A stretch of DNA of 64,000 bases from Achatina immaculata (GCA_009760885.1 CM019713.1:9761274-9825273), one strand, 5' to 3'; counted from the stretch's first letter, positions 22,126-33,320 are shown. The notes: generated by a model from the letters alone, not told the origin. Program-made: numbers and translations.

Positions 22126-22428
22126 AGCTAACCGTTGTTTATTTTGATGATCGTTTGATAAATATTTGCCTTTTATTTCTGTGGTAGAATTTTAAGCCCG
22201 TGAAATTATCAGCTTTTTGTATCTTTAAAATCGATTTTGTCATTATTGTATGCTTCTCAGTTTGATTATACTGACTAACCATCGTTGTCATTATCTGATG
22301 GGGTGTGGGCGATCAATACCCTCCATTTTGTGGGGTCCTTGATATTTCTAATAAAAATCCATTGCCTTTTGTTTTTCTGTCAGGCTTGAACAAATAGTCC
22401 AGATCTGTCTCTCTTTCTCTCTCCATTT

Positions 22429-22474
<46 letters not shown>

Positions 22475-22914
22475 AAGCATAGATTGCTTTAGGTAGATGT
22501 TTCGCACAAAAAGGCATTACAGAAGACTTAATATGGAATGTTTTCGTATTATATGATCTATAAAATCAACATGTGTGATCTCTACTTTGTTTCTGAGGTC
22601 ATTTCTTCCTTGAGTAATCGCCCGTATCTTTTCTATAGTTCTATATTTCTTATACGCGTTCTCCATCTTTTTTTCTATTTGTTTCTTCTAATCACTCGCT
22701 ATGCATCTTTATTGTATCCAGTATGTTTCTTCTTCACCTTTACTCTGTATAATTCTTTATTTTCTTCTTTATATTTCTTCATTTGACTTTATAACTTCCT
22801 CAATTTACTCTTTATAGTTCTTCATTTTACTCTCTGTACTTCTTTGTTTGAATATGTGATTAAGAACGGAGCGGAAAAGATTTGTTACTTCACTTTTATT
22901 TGATTTAGTTATAT
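22126..22914. other. Unannotated stretch with a TC run
   Basis: A TC-rich tract lies at about 22410-22472. Otherwise T-rich DNA without a recognised feature. Confidence 0.45.
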
Positions 22915-22998
22915 ACAAAGTACTTGTACTAATTATAAAGTACTTATACTAATTATAAAGTACTTGTTCTAAGTTATAAAGTACCTGCACTAAATTAT
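22915..22998. repeat. 24-bp short tandem repeat
   Basis: Three and a half units of the type tataaagtacttgtactaat, differing by small changes. Confidence 0.75.
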
Positions 22999-23102
22999 GT
23001 TGAGAGCTTTTCCAAATTTGAATGATACAGGGCAGGATGACAGACTCGGGTTGCTCTTTTCCTTTTTTTTAAAAAATTAATTTCTCTCATTACATCACTT
23101 TT

Positions 23103-23400
23103 GGCGGCCTGGTTGGCTGAGTGGCTATGTGGTCTGTCTACTAATCAGTCCGGTGGTATCGGGTTCAAACTCCAGCAGTTGGAGATTTTTTTTTTTTTCT
23201 GGTACCATCACACTGAAAAGGCCCTTGTGTGTGTGGGGGGGGGGGGGGGGGGGTTACCCAGCCTCTAAAAATGGGTATCAGAGAAACCTGGGAAGGTAAA
23301 TGCAGCCAGGAGTTATACTGACCACACTAAAGTTTCATGCGTCGAAGAAATACAGCCCTAACAATGTACCCCTTCAAATTGCAGAAGCTGGTGTCGTAAC
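23103..23400 (+). mobile_element. SINE-A copy with poly-G insertion
   Basis: The best-preserved tRNA-like head of the family: ggttggctgagtggctatgt (A box) and cgggttcaaactccagcag (B box). The body has ctggtaccatcacactga, ctaaaaatgggtatcagaga and aacctgggaaggtaaatgca. A run of 19 G (23235-23253) sits where other copies have a short G or T stretch. Confidence 0.85.
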
Positions 23401-24129
23401 CATACCGGAAATTCGGCGCCGCCATGAGAAATAAACGGGCCCAAGTTACATCTCGTAATCGGTTACGGAAATTATCCAGCGTATCATTTCAAACGCTTCT
23501 CCGTCCATATTGAGGAATTCGTAATCTCACAGGCAGATATTAGAAACCGAATACGATAGGAAGTCGAATTTCAATGGAAGTAAGGAGCGTGATTGAAAAA
23601 AAAAAAAGTGTGCTGCACATTTAATGGCAGAGTAGTTTGTCGGGCCCCAGACTAAATATTTCCCCGTAATTTCCTCTTTGTTGTAATAGTTTATGCAAAC
23701 AACAACAAAAAAACCCCAGCGCCCGATAATTTAATATGTTGGCCGAGGCATCTTCTGCATTGCGTAACTTAACTTCAACATTTCAGTCATTTTTTCTGGT
23801 GCTTTTCTCTGCGTGAATTAAAGTTAATAGTAGATAATATTTACTTTCAAACACAGGGGTTAAAATAGATGATACATATTTTGAAACAACGCACAATAGA
23901 CGTCACATCTGCAGACCTTCTAATCTCTACAACACTTTGTGGACATGTGATCTCGATAAACATGTATTCTTCTTTAGAAGTGGGCCACGAACATTCCTTC
24001 TAAAAATGTTCTTTCTAAAAGTGTTATAATTTGTTTCTGCTGAATTGTTGTTCTGAAATATTTATGTACGTGGTATTTCGTAAAAAAAAAAAAAATAAAA
24101 AATAAAAGACTAGTCGAAAGTTTTGAAAA
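23401..24129. other. Unannotated stretch
   Basis: No gene or element was recognised. An A-run lies near 24081. Confidence 0.4.
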
Positions 24130-24290
24130 CCTCTGAACACAGCACTGTATGATTAGACCTTGAAAAGCCTAAAACCTTCTAACAATACAACACTATGCTG
24201 TCTTACTTTACCGTGTGAAAGCCTTGTTGTTTCTTGTTTGTAAAAAAAAATAAAATTGTATCCGAAAGTCTCTTCGTAATGTATCCGACA
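24130..24290 (+). mobile_element. SINE-B 3' part, partial
   Basis: Holds caatacaacactatgctgtc, tactttaccgtgtgaaagcc and ttgttgtttcttgtttgta, matching the 3' half of the SINE-B at 58535. The head is missing. Confidence 0.5.
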
Positions 24291-24624
24291 AATGTGCTAA
24301 TTGCATTTCATCACACATGTATGCAAATTTATCTCATAAAGGTGCCCCCCCCCCCCCCATAGAATCTCTTGTTTCAAATTTATATTTTTATACCTTTTTT
24401 CATTTATAAGTTCAGATTTCATAAATATTTTGTTATAGTCAGATTTTTAACAGATTAATCTTATTATTTCTTGTTCAGTGTTAGCTGCAACCCGCTCTGT
24501 GGTAAATTTCTAATTCGGAGCAGAGTTCTTCGTCCACCAAATCCGTGTTACTTAACCTTTGTCTTATCTGCTTGCGTGTCTTCTGACATTTCTTTATCGC
24601 AGTATGAAGGCGTTGTCCGATTAG

Positions 24625-24935
24625 TCAGTCAGCGACCCATAGCTGATATGCTGGTGTCAGGGTTAGCGAACCATAGCTGACCAAGACCCTGTCCCACCTC
24701 TCCGTTGGTACATCCAGTAACAGGTCTAGCCTGGCTAATGGGGCAGGGATCGCCATAGCCCCCACGGTGGTGGAGTATGCTAAAGAAGCAATGCACACCC
24801 CCAGGTTTTTAGCTGTACTCCAGGACTGATAAAATAGCTGCCATAACCCGCTTCCATGCCGATACGATGTGGTATCCCAACACCTTCACAGCATCTGCTG
24901 CAAAGAACATCAGCTCGCAGTTACAGGGATATAGC
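24625..24935 (-). repeat. Dispersed repeat R1, copy 2
   Basis: Minus-strand copy with gctgaccaagaccctgtccc, tagcctggctaatggggcag and caccttcacagcatctgctg. Close to the copy at 40598. Confidence 0.75.
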
Positions 24936-25899
24936 ACAAGACAAGATCGCAGTCTAAATTCTGATAGTATTTATCTATGAATGGCGGTGTTATCATTATT
25001 AAGTGGCTTGAATTTGTAAAGACTAGATTCTAATTAAGTTTTTTTTTTATTTCTGCTGCTGAACGATGCTTCTAAAGTCTTTTTTTTTCCTTTCAAGAAC
25101 TATTTATTCTGGATTTTATCTTCTATCTTCTAGAAGCTCACCCCAGACGTGTTGCTTTTATTATGTTTGATGTTCTTTGTTTAATGCCCAGGTTTTGTTC
25201 CTGGAAGTAGTGGTATGTACAGCGCTGGTACAAGCAATTAAACCAAAAGCTAACCAGCCATCTAAAACACAGACCACAGAGGTGCGTTATATTGACCTTC
25301 TGGGGCACACGTTGATTCTCAAGGCACTTTCAAGTTTCCTAAGCGCGTCACCTCAAGATTTGTCTAAAGTATTCAAATTTCTGTTATCTAATATATTTTG
25401 CAACTGTCTTCCTTTCTTCGTTTTCTTGTCTTTGGCTGTCCATGCTTGCAAGACGTCTCCGTGTCTATTAATTGTGTGTCATCTAAAAGTTTCATAAATG
25501 TTATTGAACTAACACATAAAAGTTAACTACAATGAACCACAAGATTCAAATACGAACCAATGAAGAGAAGAAGAAGAAGAAGAAGAAGAAGAAACCTGGA
25601 AAAAACGTGTACCGATTCTTGCGTCACATCAACACGTTCTTTGGTGTCTTGCCCGGAGGTCATCATTAAACGTTTCAGTTTCGGCCAGACCTGGTGTAAC
25701 TTTTGTGTGTACACATCCGCGCTTCGGGCTCTCTGGGTTAGTAATAGTTCACGAAGAGAGAGAGAAAAAAAAGTACTGTATCTGCTTCTAATTAAATCTT
25801 AATTTCTTCCCTTCTCTTGAGAGATTTCTTTTCCCCCTCCTAGCGATCGATTCTCTTTCTCTTTATTTGATTTTTAAAACGAAACTCACAGCGCTTTCA
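24936..25899. other. Unannotated stretch with a (GAA)n run
   Basis: A GAA run lies at about 25563-25593. A 106-codon frame at 25177-25497 shows no family motif; a highly diverged minus-strand LINE piece is possible but not supported. Confidence 0.4.
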
Positions 25900-26110
25900 G
25901 TCTTCTTCTTCTTCTTTGAATTCAGCAGCCTTCACTGAGGCTGACTGCTGCAGACAAGACGTGTCTCAGATCCTCTCACTTTTTAAAATCTTTTCTTTGC
26001 CAGTTGTCAGTTCCAGGAGCGCGTTTATCTTCTTCTAGGTTGTCTCCCCATCAGTGCCTAGGTCTGCCTCTTGGTCTGTCCCCTTTCATCACTTATATAT
26101 AGACCATATC
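25900..26110 (-). pseudogene. Probable LINE 3' end (LINE-J), degenerate
   Basis: The minus strand reads GDRPRGRPRH, then WGDNLEEDKRAPGTDNWQRK and EDLRHVLSAAVSLSEGC, like the basic GRPRxRWxDN and W-E-x-L C-terminal region of LINEs. Stops interrupt it. An AAG-type repeat follows, consistent with a 3' tail. Confidence 0.5.
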
Positions 26111-26231
26111 TGGTTTGTCTGTTCTCCTCGTTTCTCTCTAAATTCCCGAGCCGCCTCAGTCTGTTGTGTTTTCCTTACTGGCTGTTATAAGCGGAGAGTT
26201 AAGCAGTGTGTAGGTATCTTTGTTAGTTCCT

Positions 26232-26522
26232 ATCTTTTACTGTTGTGTTATTGGGGTTTTATCTTCCGTTGTTGTGTTATTGGGGTCTTATCTTCCACTG
26301 TTGTGTTATCGGGGTCTTATCTTCCATTGTTGTGTTATTGGGGTTTTATCTTCCGTTGTTGTGTCATCGGGGTCCGATCTTCCACTGTTGTGTTATTGGG
26401 GTCTTGTCTTCCGTTGTTGTGTTAGCGGGGTCCGATCTTCCACTGTTGTGTTATTGGGGTCTTATCTTCCACTATTGTGTTATTGGGGTCTTATCTTCCA
26501 TTGTTATGTTATTGAGGTCTCT
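26232..26522. repeat. 29-bp minisatellite, ten units
   Basis: Units of tgttgtgttattggggtctt atcttccac type. Period 29 leaves phase-shifted repeats open in all three forward frames (up to 123 codons), none genic. Confidence 0.92.
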
Positions 26523-26715
26523 TACCGGTCCATAATTCTTATCAAGCGCTTCCAGGTCAGCTTTCTTAAAATATGTCAATGAAAGTTTCAAATATACCCA
26601 TTACAGACGGTACTTTTGGAAAATTTTTCAAAATAACGGTGAGACAAAATGAATTAGGCACACAAAGTCAAATAACATATAAATAAGAAATTGCCAGCAA
26701 AATGGTTAAGATACT

Positions 26716-26957
26716 GGTAAAGTAAAGGGTAAAATTTCCATTTCTATACCAATAAAGCATGTTTGGGGATATGGTGTTATCTCCGTAGTTCCACGGTCTT
26801 CGGCACTTCAAAGTGTGATATGGTCAGTATCATGTCCTGGCTGTATTCACCTTCCAAGATTTCTCTGGTACCCGTTTTTAAGAGACTTATGTGGACTCGA
26901 GGGCCTTTTCGGTGTATACGAGGAAAAAAAAGTCCCACTGCTGGGACTTGAAACTGG
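26716..26957 (-). mobile_element. SINE-A copy, minus strand, head replaced by array
   Basis: From ggtaaagtaaagggtaaaat (the 3' tail) through atatggtgttatctccgtag, cggcacttcaaagtgtgata and tctctggtacccgtttttaa to cccactgctgggacttgaaa, the B-box side. The rest of the tRNA head is missing where the 27-bp array begins. Confidence 0.8.
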
Positions 26958-27230
26958 TAGTGAACAAAATTGTTAAGATGCTGATTGTGAACAAAATTGT
27001 TAAGATGCTGAGTGTGAACAAAATTGTTAAGATGCTGAGTGTGAACAAAATTGTTAAGATGCTGAGTGTGAACAAAATTGTTAAGATGCTGATTGTGAAC
27101 AAAATTGTTAAGATGCTGAGTGTGAACAAAATTGTTAAGATGCTGATTGTGAACAAAATGGTTAAGACGTTGACTGTGAACAGAATGGTTAAGATGCTGA
27201 CTGTGAACAGAATGGTTAAGACACTGCTGA
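26958..27230. repeat. 27-bp minisatellite, ten units
   Basis: Units gaacaaaattgttaagatgc plus tgattgt or tgagtgt, with the last three units altered (cagaatggttaag). Both strands stay open because 27 is a multiple of three; these frames are artefacts. Confidence 0.93.
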
Positions 27231-27279
27231 ATACTTTAAAAATAATAGCACTCGCTCAGCAAACCTGAAATAGTTTATT

Positions 27280-27600
27280 CAGGGTTTCTCAATCGAGATT
27301 CTGCGAGAGGTCACTAGGGGGTTCGGCGAGAGGTTGCAGTGAGTTCAGCGAGAAATCACGGTGGGTTCCGAGCCAAGTTATGAGGGGTTCCACTTGAGAT
27401 GACTAGGGGTTAGGCGAGAGGTTACTAGAAGTTCTTCGATAGGCCATTACAGGTTCTGCAATAGGTCAGTAGAGGGTTTTTTTTGTGTGCGAGAGATCAT
27501 TTAATGTTCCATGATAGATCATTAGAGAGAGTCACTAGAGGTTTTGTGTAAAGTTACTAGGGAATCCTTGAGAAGTCACTAGGGGGTCTGTGAGAGATAG
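27280..27600. repeat. Degenerate ~25-bp array starting at a hAT-like end
   Basis: Begins CAGGGTTTCTCAATCGAGAT, a hAT-type terminus, and continues as about a dozen diverged units of ggttctgcgagaggtcacta ggg type. Subterminal sequence of a hAT element may have been amplified. No right terminus was found. Confidence 0.6.
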
Positions 27601-27689
27601 CGAATTTTAATAATCTCAAAGTCTTGTCTTGTCATGTCTTTCCTTGTCATGTCTTGCCGTGTCATATCTTGCCTTGTCTTTTATCTCTC

Positions 27690-28015
27690 TGGAACTGCGA
27701 GCTGATGTTCTTTGCAGTTGGTGCCGTGAAGATGTTTAGGCACAGCATGGTGTCAGCTTGGGAGCAGGTATTATCAGTTTCTTTTTTCTCTCTTTTCAGT
27801 TCCTTGGGTGCAGCTAAAAAGCAGGGGGTATGCATTACTTCTTTAGTAGACTCCACCACCCATGAAAACTATGCAACGTTAGCCAGCTTAGGCTTGTTAC
27901 TAGGTGGGGTACCAGAATGAGAATGGGAGAGGGTCTTGGTCAGCTGTGGACTGTCAGCCCAGACGCCAGCATGTCAGCTACGGGTCGTTGATTGCCAAAA
28001 ACGGATAGCGTGTCC
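27690..28015 (+). repeat. Dispersed repeat R1, copy 3
   Basis: Contains gatgttctttgcagttggtg, cgtgaagatgtttaggcaca, tagactccaccacccatg and agggtcttggtcagctgtgg. Confidence 0.75.
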
Positions 28016-28374
28016 AGCCTTTGAACGATCACGCCAGAAATATGGTGTATGTGGCGGTGAACATAGCTAGGTCGAACCGAGGTCATGGAAAGAAAGACAA
28101 GGCAAGCTACCTGCAGGAACTCTCACGCCAGGGTGGTCCAAGCCACGCCTTGTTGACTCCAGGGATATCCGGTCACACACCAAATTTCACGCATGCTCAG
28201 AGAAAAACTCCTTTTACTGCCACTAAGCACGCAGAGTAGGCCTTTTCATCACCCCAACAACTCGAGTAATGTTAATTATATCCAGTGTGAGCAGTGTTTC
28301 AAGAAAGAAAAAGCATGCTCAAACGAGAACTATTTCGGTGTCTCGAAGTAGTTACGTATATTAAGATCCTTGGC

Positions 28375-28639
28375 CAGAGGTTCCCAAAACTTCTCGGGCT
28401 GCGCCCTCCTTCGTCTTTTTTTTTTAACCTCTCAAGAACTAGGGTTAGGGTCTTTCTTCGCTCTCTCTCTCTCTCTCTCTCCCTCCCTCTCTCTCTCTCC
28501 CCTCCCCCTTACTTTTCGTAAAGCGGTTCTGACAACTCCTGCTCCTTCTTTATCCTTCATCGTCCCCTCCCCCTAATTCCCATCCCCGCATCTTTGCCAC
28601 GGCCACCACGGGACGGTACGACCCACTCTGAGAACCATG
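28375..28639. mobile_element. hAT-like MITE
   Basis: Left end CAGAGGTTCCCAAAACTTCT; the right end read on the minus strand is CATGGTTCTCAGAGTGGG. Flanked by tccttggc (28367-28374) and tccttgac (28640-28647), an 8-bp target duplication with one mismatch, the hAT length. About 265 bp with no coding capacity. A CT-rich microsatellite (28450-28500) lies inside. Confidence 0.8.
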
Positions 28640-28696
28640 TCCTTGACGAAAGCAAAATGTCTGCAGCTCGTAGATCTGGCCATGGTCCTAAGGTAT

Positions 28697-29735
28697 TTAA
28701 CTCTTTTCACTCGAGAATTGATCTCCGTGGTCTACCAGAAGACATTTTGATGAGAAATATTTTGATGAGAGAGTAAGTGAAAGGAAAGTGCAATGTTAAA
28801 AATACGTGGGTTTATGTTTAATAGTTGGCCTAGCACTTCCTTCTGGTGTCGGAATCAGCATCGGTAGGGCATCACTGGGCTCAGGGTCAACCAGAAGCCC
28901 AGGTGCAAGAACAGATTCAGCATCACTTCAAACCACATGACCCTGTGATCTACAGACGGGTTAGTGATACGAGGCTTAACAAGTTGATGGGGCTGTGTTG
29001 TCTACTGCAACGGCAAACTGGTTGCCAATAAATCAGGAGCCTGTGCAACCACCAGCTCGAGCAAGAGAATGGAGGTGCAGGCAGCACCAGAAGCAATTTC
29101 CTGGTTGGTCGAGCAGGGCGACTAGCATGGGGTCATTGTAACAGACTCCCAAAACACGTTACGGAGAATCGAGAGACATTTCTTTAGTAGGAAGTGGGTC
29201 TCCAGCTTCTACTGGGGTCTCGGTTATCCAGTTTCACGTGGATCTGTTGAGAGAGTCAGAGGCAGTGAGAGAGCGGACAAGCTGGCAGTCATGGCATCAA
29301 TTCAGGGCACGGTAAAAATAGACAAGGAGGAGACTGCAAGAGCCGCCTTGAATGGGCTGCCTGTGGAGGACGATATCGAGTTGAATGACGGCAATCACAT
29401 CCGGAGGATGATTGAATTGGGGGAGAAGAGGGGAAAGGAATTTTTTTTTTTTTTAAAGAAATGGTTTAGTGCGCACTATCCACAACCAGAGTGTGACTGG
29501 CCCCATCAGCAGGTGCACACTTCAGTGGGTGTTGGAATGGAAGGCGGAGCACGTAAGGGAATGCCCGGAGTAAGGTGATGCCAGTCTCTGAGTACAGATC
29601 AAAATGTGAGTTAGATTAGAAATGCGCTACTTTTCATTTCGTTTAAACTTTGCCTTAATATCGCCCCGAGCATTGATTCGCATAGGTGTGCAAGATCTAC
29701 CAATCCTTTCAGTGCTGTACGGAATGAAAGGTTAA
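28697..29735. mobile_element. piggyBac-like MITE split by a LINE
   Basis: Left piece 28697 to about 28830 begins TTAACTCTTTTCACTCGAG. The right piece, about 29603-29735, ends ggaatgaaaggttaa. Together they match the intact MITE at 35110-35335 (gatttaaaaatttggg, ttagaaatgtg and gtgcaagat landmarks). About 770 bp of RNase H-type LINE sequence separates them. TTAA at both outer ends fits piggyBac target use. Confidence 0.7.
28832..29602 (+). pseudogene. LINE fragment with RNase H domain, degenerate
   Basis: Reading across frameshifts gives an RNase H fold: TDGLVIRG (first Asp, about 28955), WGCVVYCNGKLVANKSGACA, MEVQAAPEAISWLVEQG (Glu), GVIVTDSQNTLRRIERHF (second Asp) and ERADKLAVMA (last Asp). 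The order D-E-D-D is right for RNase HI in I- and R1-like non-LTR elements. Downstream it reads ARAALNGLPVEDDIELNDGN. Several stops and a T-run at 29445 break it. Possible diverged target duplication: aaaatacgtgggtt and aaaatgtgagtt. Confidence 0.75.
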
Positions 29736-30059
29736 GGAGACATGGAACGTGAAATTTATTTTTGTTTAGAGAGACTACGCTGTTGTCAGAGTCAGTGGGC
29801 CACAGCCTGGTAAGGATTTGTCTGCCCCAGCAAGATATAGTCCTGGAAATATGACTATTTTTCTTCTTCAGCTTAGAAAGCAAGATAGGGTCTGGCGGAT
29901 TTGTTCTTCAGGCCTTGTGGCTTTGTCCTTTGTTCTCTGGGATTAAGCAAAGCGCGTAGGATATTTCTTCAAATGATTTGATTCATTTCACAATGATATG
30001 ATCTTCTGGCTGTGTGTTCGCTTTATATGTACATACTATCTGTCTCGGTCATTCAATTT
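29736..30059. other. Unannotated stretch
   Basis: No gene or repeat seen. Confidence 0.4.
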
Positions 30060-30200
30060 CTGGAAATGGGTATCTGGTTCCTCCAGAAGAGGGGAAGCAA
30101 AGGCGGCCAGACGTGATACTGACCATGCCAATCTCTGGTGTACCGACAGATCAAGGACAACACGGACACTTAAAGCTACATCCCTAAGTAACTCTATGAC
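30060..30200 (+). mobile_element. SINE-A 3' fragment
   Basis: Matches the SINE-A body only: aaatgggtatctggttcc, aggcggccagacgtgatact, gaccatgccaatctctggtg. The head is absent. Confidence 0.6.
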
Positions 30201-30639
30201 GTAAAGTGGTTAGTTTGAACTTTTTACTATCTTTTCATTGAGTAAGCGTTTTCATATCTTTTGTTTCATTTTAACGCGTGTTCTGTGCATAGTTTTTTTT
30301 TCTTCTTTTTAAAACTTGAAATTAAACTGACCTCTCACTGCTCTCTATTCATTCTGAACCACCCGCCTCTCCCCATATTGTTTCCTCAATTTCATTATCT
30401 GCGCCATCTGGGCGGCTTTTGTTGACCCCACAGGTATCCGATGGGAGCAAGGTGGGACCATCTAAGACACGGTGCATTGTTGTTTACCATATCCTGTGTC
30501 ATTCTTCCTTTTACCTCATTTCTCAGTCAATCCCCTGCTTCCAGTTCGTGCTTACCCACGTCTATATGGGCGCATTTTGAGCCCTTTTTTCTTACAAGGA
30601 GGATGCCAAGAAAAGCTAAGTGTTGAATTGTTAGGGTAT

Positions 30640-30840
30640 TGTTGGTGTTTTTATCTGTTGTGTTTGCTTTTGCAAGTGATCATTGAAGAAGGTTTTTGTC
30701 GAAATATTGAAGTTCTGTATGTTCTTCATTTATACGTGCTGATCTTACTTTCTGGCGTTCTTGTTTCAGCCCACTTTCCTCACTCTTTCTATAGTTTTGT
30801 AACAATGAACCATGAACCTCCGTCTAATATGAGATGAAAC
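30640..30840 (+). repeat. Dispersed repeat R3, copy 3
   Basis: Contains cattgaagaaggtttttgtc followed by gaaatattgaagttctgtat, then gttcttcatttatacgtgct and cctcactctttctatagttt, all shared with 34330-34515. Confidence 0.65.
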
Positions 30841-31479
30841 TGCCAGAGGGGGGGGGGAAGATTTTCAACCATTCATTAGAAGATGTGGAGGTGGTCATTG
30901 GAGATCACGCTTCTTCGCTCCACGAGGTTCACACTAATATCTAATCGGATCATTTGGTTTTGTTTTACCGTGCAATTTGGTTAGCCAGGTCCACAAATTT
31001 TTGAATTTATGATTTTATTACGGAATCAGAGCACATCGGTGATTTCCCCGAGGCAGAAAGATGGATTCCGGCCCTGATATTCCGCGGAGAGCTTTAAAAG
31101 GGAAGAAACGGGAAAGTATCGCTTATAATTCCCTAATATTTCCAGTATTTTGGAAGATTATTTCGTTGCCGTCGGCGATTTCACCAAAAAAGTTGGAAAT
31201 TTTGGTTCACTGCTGAAGACAAGCCATTTCTGTCTGAAGAGGCAATTGTTATTGCAGGAGATTTCAAAGTATCACCAGAGAGTTTATTACACACCAGGGG
31301 CAGGGGGAACTTTGAAAGATATTTATTTTTTATTTTATGTGGAATATTTCAATGTGTTTTTGAAAGCGCTGTTATTACTTTATGGGTTTCGGAAGTTTGA
31401 AAACATTGTTACTACTTTATGGGTTTCGGAATTTTGAGAACGATGTAAATTACTGATAGATAAAAATGATTTTAAAAAA
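30841..31479. other. Unannotated stretch
   Basis: The 95-codon frame at 31150-31437 has no recognised motif; part is a short imperfect duplication (actttatgggtttcgga, near 31377 and 31413). Confidence 0.45.
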
Positions 31480-31700
31480 AAGGTTAGAAACGGCAATGAA
31501 AGAAAACAAGACCAGTTCAATATTTCCGAACAACGGCTTTATCAAGGACAACGGGAAATAAAACAACAGCAAAAAAGAATGCACTTATGAGAACTCCCAT
31601 GTTTATACTGGAGACTTCCATGTCGAAGCAAATAGATATTTGTTATCTGATCGATACAAAGTTAAGGCAATTTCTTCCTTCAAAACTTTTATGTGTGTTT
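31480..31700 (-). repeat. Dispersed repeat R3, copy 4
   Basis: Minus-strand copy: the complement holds gttgtccttgataaagccgt, tgttcggaaatattgaactg. Close to 33605-33840 over about 200 bp (including tggaaacctccacgtcgaa-like sequence). Confidence 0.65.
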
Positions 31701-31766
31701 GTTATGTATCTTCATATTTACTCCTTCTTCATTGAATAAGCACTGGGCTTCAAAAAGAGGATCATC

Positions 31767-31786
31767 ATCATCATCATCATCATATT
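31767..31786. repeat. (CAT)n microsatellite
   Basis: About seven uninterrupted CAT units. Confidence 0.9.
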
Positions 31787-31809
31787 AGAAATATTAAATT
31801 TCTTTCTGG

Positions 31810-32290
31810 GAAGAAGTGTTGAGATTCTCCTTGAGGAGAAGTATTGAGCTTCTCCTTCAGGAAAAACTGTCGTGGTTCTTCCTTGGAGGGAAACGTTGAA
31901 CTTCTCTTTGGTAAGAGATATTGAGTTTTGTTTTTATTTTTTCTTCTCCTTGAGAAAGAAATGTTGAGCTTTTTCTTGAGAAAGAAATGTTGAACGTCTC
32001 TTTGAGAGAAAGAAATATTAAACGTCTCTTTGAGAGAAAGAAATGTTGAACGTCTCCTGAGAAAGAAATGTAGAGCTTCTTCTTTAGAAGAAGTGGTTAG
32101 CTTCTCATTGAGAAAAGATGTTAAGCCTCTCCTTGAAGAACAATGATGTGCTTCTCCTTGAGGAAAACAAACTGAACTTCTCCTTAAAGAGAAGCCTTCA
32201 GTTTGTTCTTGGAAAAAAAAATTGATCTTTCCCCTTGAGGAGACACTTAGAACATCTCCTTCAGAAGGAATGCTGAAGTCTCCTGGAGGA
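31810..32290. repeat. Palindromic ~30-35-bp minisatellite, about 14 units
   Basis: Degenerate units of the type gagcttctccttgaggagaa gtgtt. The core TTCTCCTTGAGGAGAA is a 6-bp inverted repeat around TTGA, and several units keep it with compensating variants, e.g. cttctccttaaagagaag and cttctttagaagaag. The array can form a row of small hairpins on either strand. No protein frame persists. Confidence 0.82.
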
Positions 32291-32667
32291 AAAAGAAGAG
32301 GAAGAGGGGGTGGGGGGGGGAGAAGTAAATGTTGAGAAAGTGTAGGGATTGGAGAGCCTTTACTTGATCTTTATCAAACTCGGTTACGAGAAAAAGGCTG
32401 CTTCACAGCGGGCGAAGGATCAAGATAGGTCCGAATAGTTTCCGTGATGCACCTTACTGAGAAGCTTGCCACTGTAGCATGCTGGAGAACTTTGTCCACG
32501 TCGTCTTATGTACACTTCAGGAGTGAAGAGAAAGCTGTGATAGGCAGCTGTCATCGTTGTCGCCACCACTATCATCACTGAAGGAAAGAGATAACTGCCC
32601 ACAATCCACAGCGTTCCCAATAGCAGTAAACGTAACCGTTTCAGTACGTCATTACGCTCTCCTTTCC
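32291..32667. other. Unannotated stretch
   Basis: A G-run near 32311; no gene seen. Confidence 0.4.
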
Positions 32668-32872
32668 TCCGTCTCTCTCTCTCTCTCTCTCTCTCTTTCT
32701 CCTCTTTCTCTCTCTCTTTTTCTCTCTCTTTCTCTCTCTTTCTCTCTCTCTTTTTCTCTCATTCTCTCTCTCTTTCTCTCTCTTTCTCTCTCATTCTCTC
32801 TCTTTTTCTCTCTCTCTTTCTCTTTTCTCTCTCTCTCTTTCTCTCTCTCTCTCTTTCTCTCCGCCATTCTCT
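32668..32872. repeat. TC-rich (TCTCTTTC) microsatellite
   Basis: About 200 bp of TC with regular TTT interruptions. The minus strand is an open Arg/Glu/Lys frame (32652-32867) and the plus a Ser/Leu frame; both are composition artefacts. Confidence 0.95.
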
Positions 32873-33320
32873 CTCAATTTCAGCATTTATAGCAAAGCTT
32901 GTCAAGACAATTATAAACGCATCAATAACAATAATGCGATATTTTTCTCATTCTCCAAAGCGAACGCGATTTATGACGACGGCAAATAATTATCATCTAC
33001 CACATGTCCCGCCCAGACAATCTGAACAACGTGTGGGAAGAGAAAAAAGAGAAGGTAACAAGAAGTACACAAAAGACATGAATCGAAGCTAAAGACAGGG
33101 CGCAGGTGTAAAACTGTGTCCAAGTTTATTTATTATGGTTCATTTTTAGAAGGAAACAGTCACATCAATCACTGTTTAATGCTGAACGTTTTGAGATAAG
33201 TTGATTAAGCTGAGATGCAGAAAGTACAATGCAGGGGTTTTCAACTTGTTTGATATGTTTGAAAACCTCCATAGATTTCCCAACTTGTTTCCGTACTTTC
33301 TTTTCCTAGACCGTCGAATA

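Noticed and set aside
25177..25497. 106-codon frame as a host exon
   Set aside because: No motif, no splice-site pattern or neighbouring exon that I could defend.
26054..26582. Three overlapping frames with similar repeat peptides (LLCYWG...)
   Set aside because: Phase-shifted readings of the 29-bp array.
32652..32867. Highly charged Arg/Glu/Lys frame
   Set aside because: Composition artefact of a TC-rich repeat.
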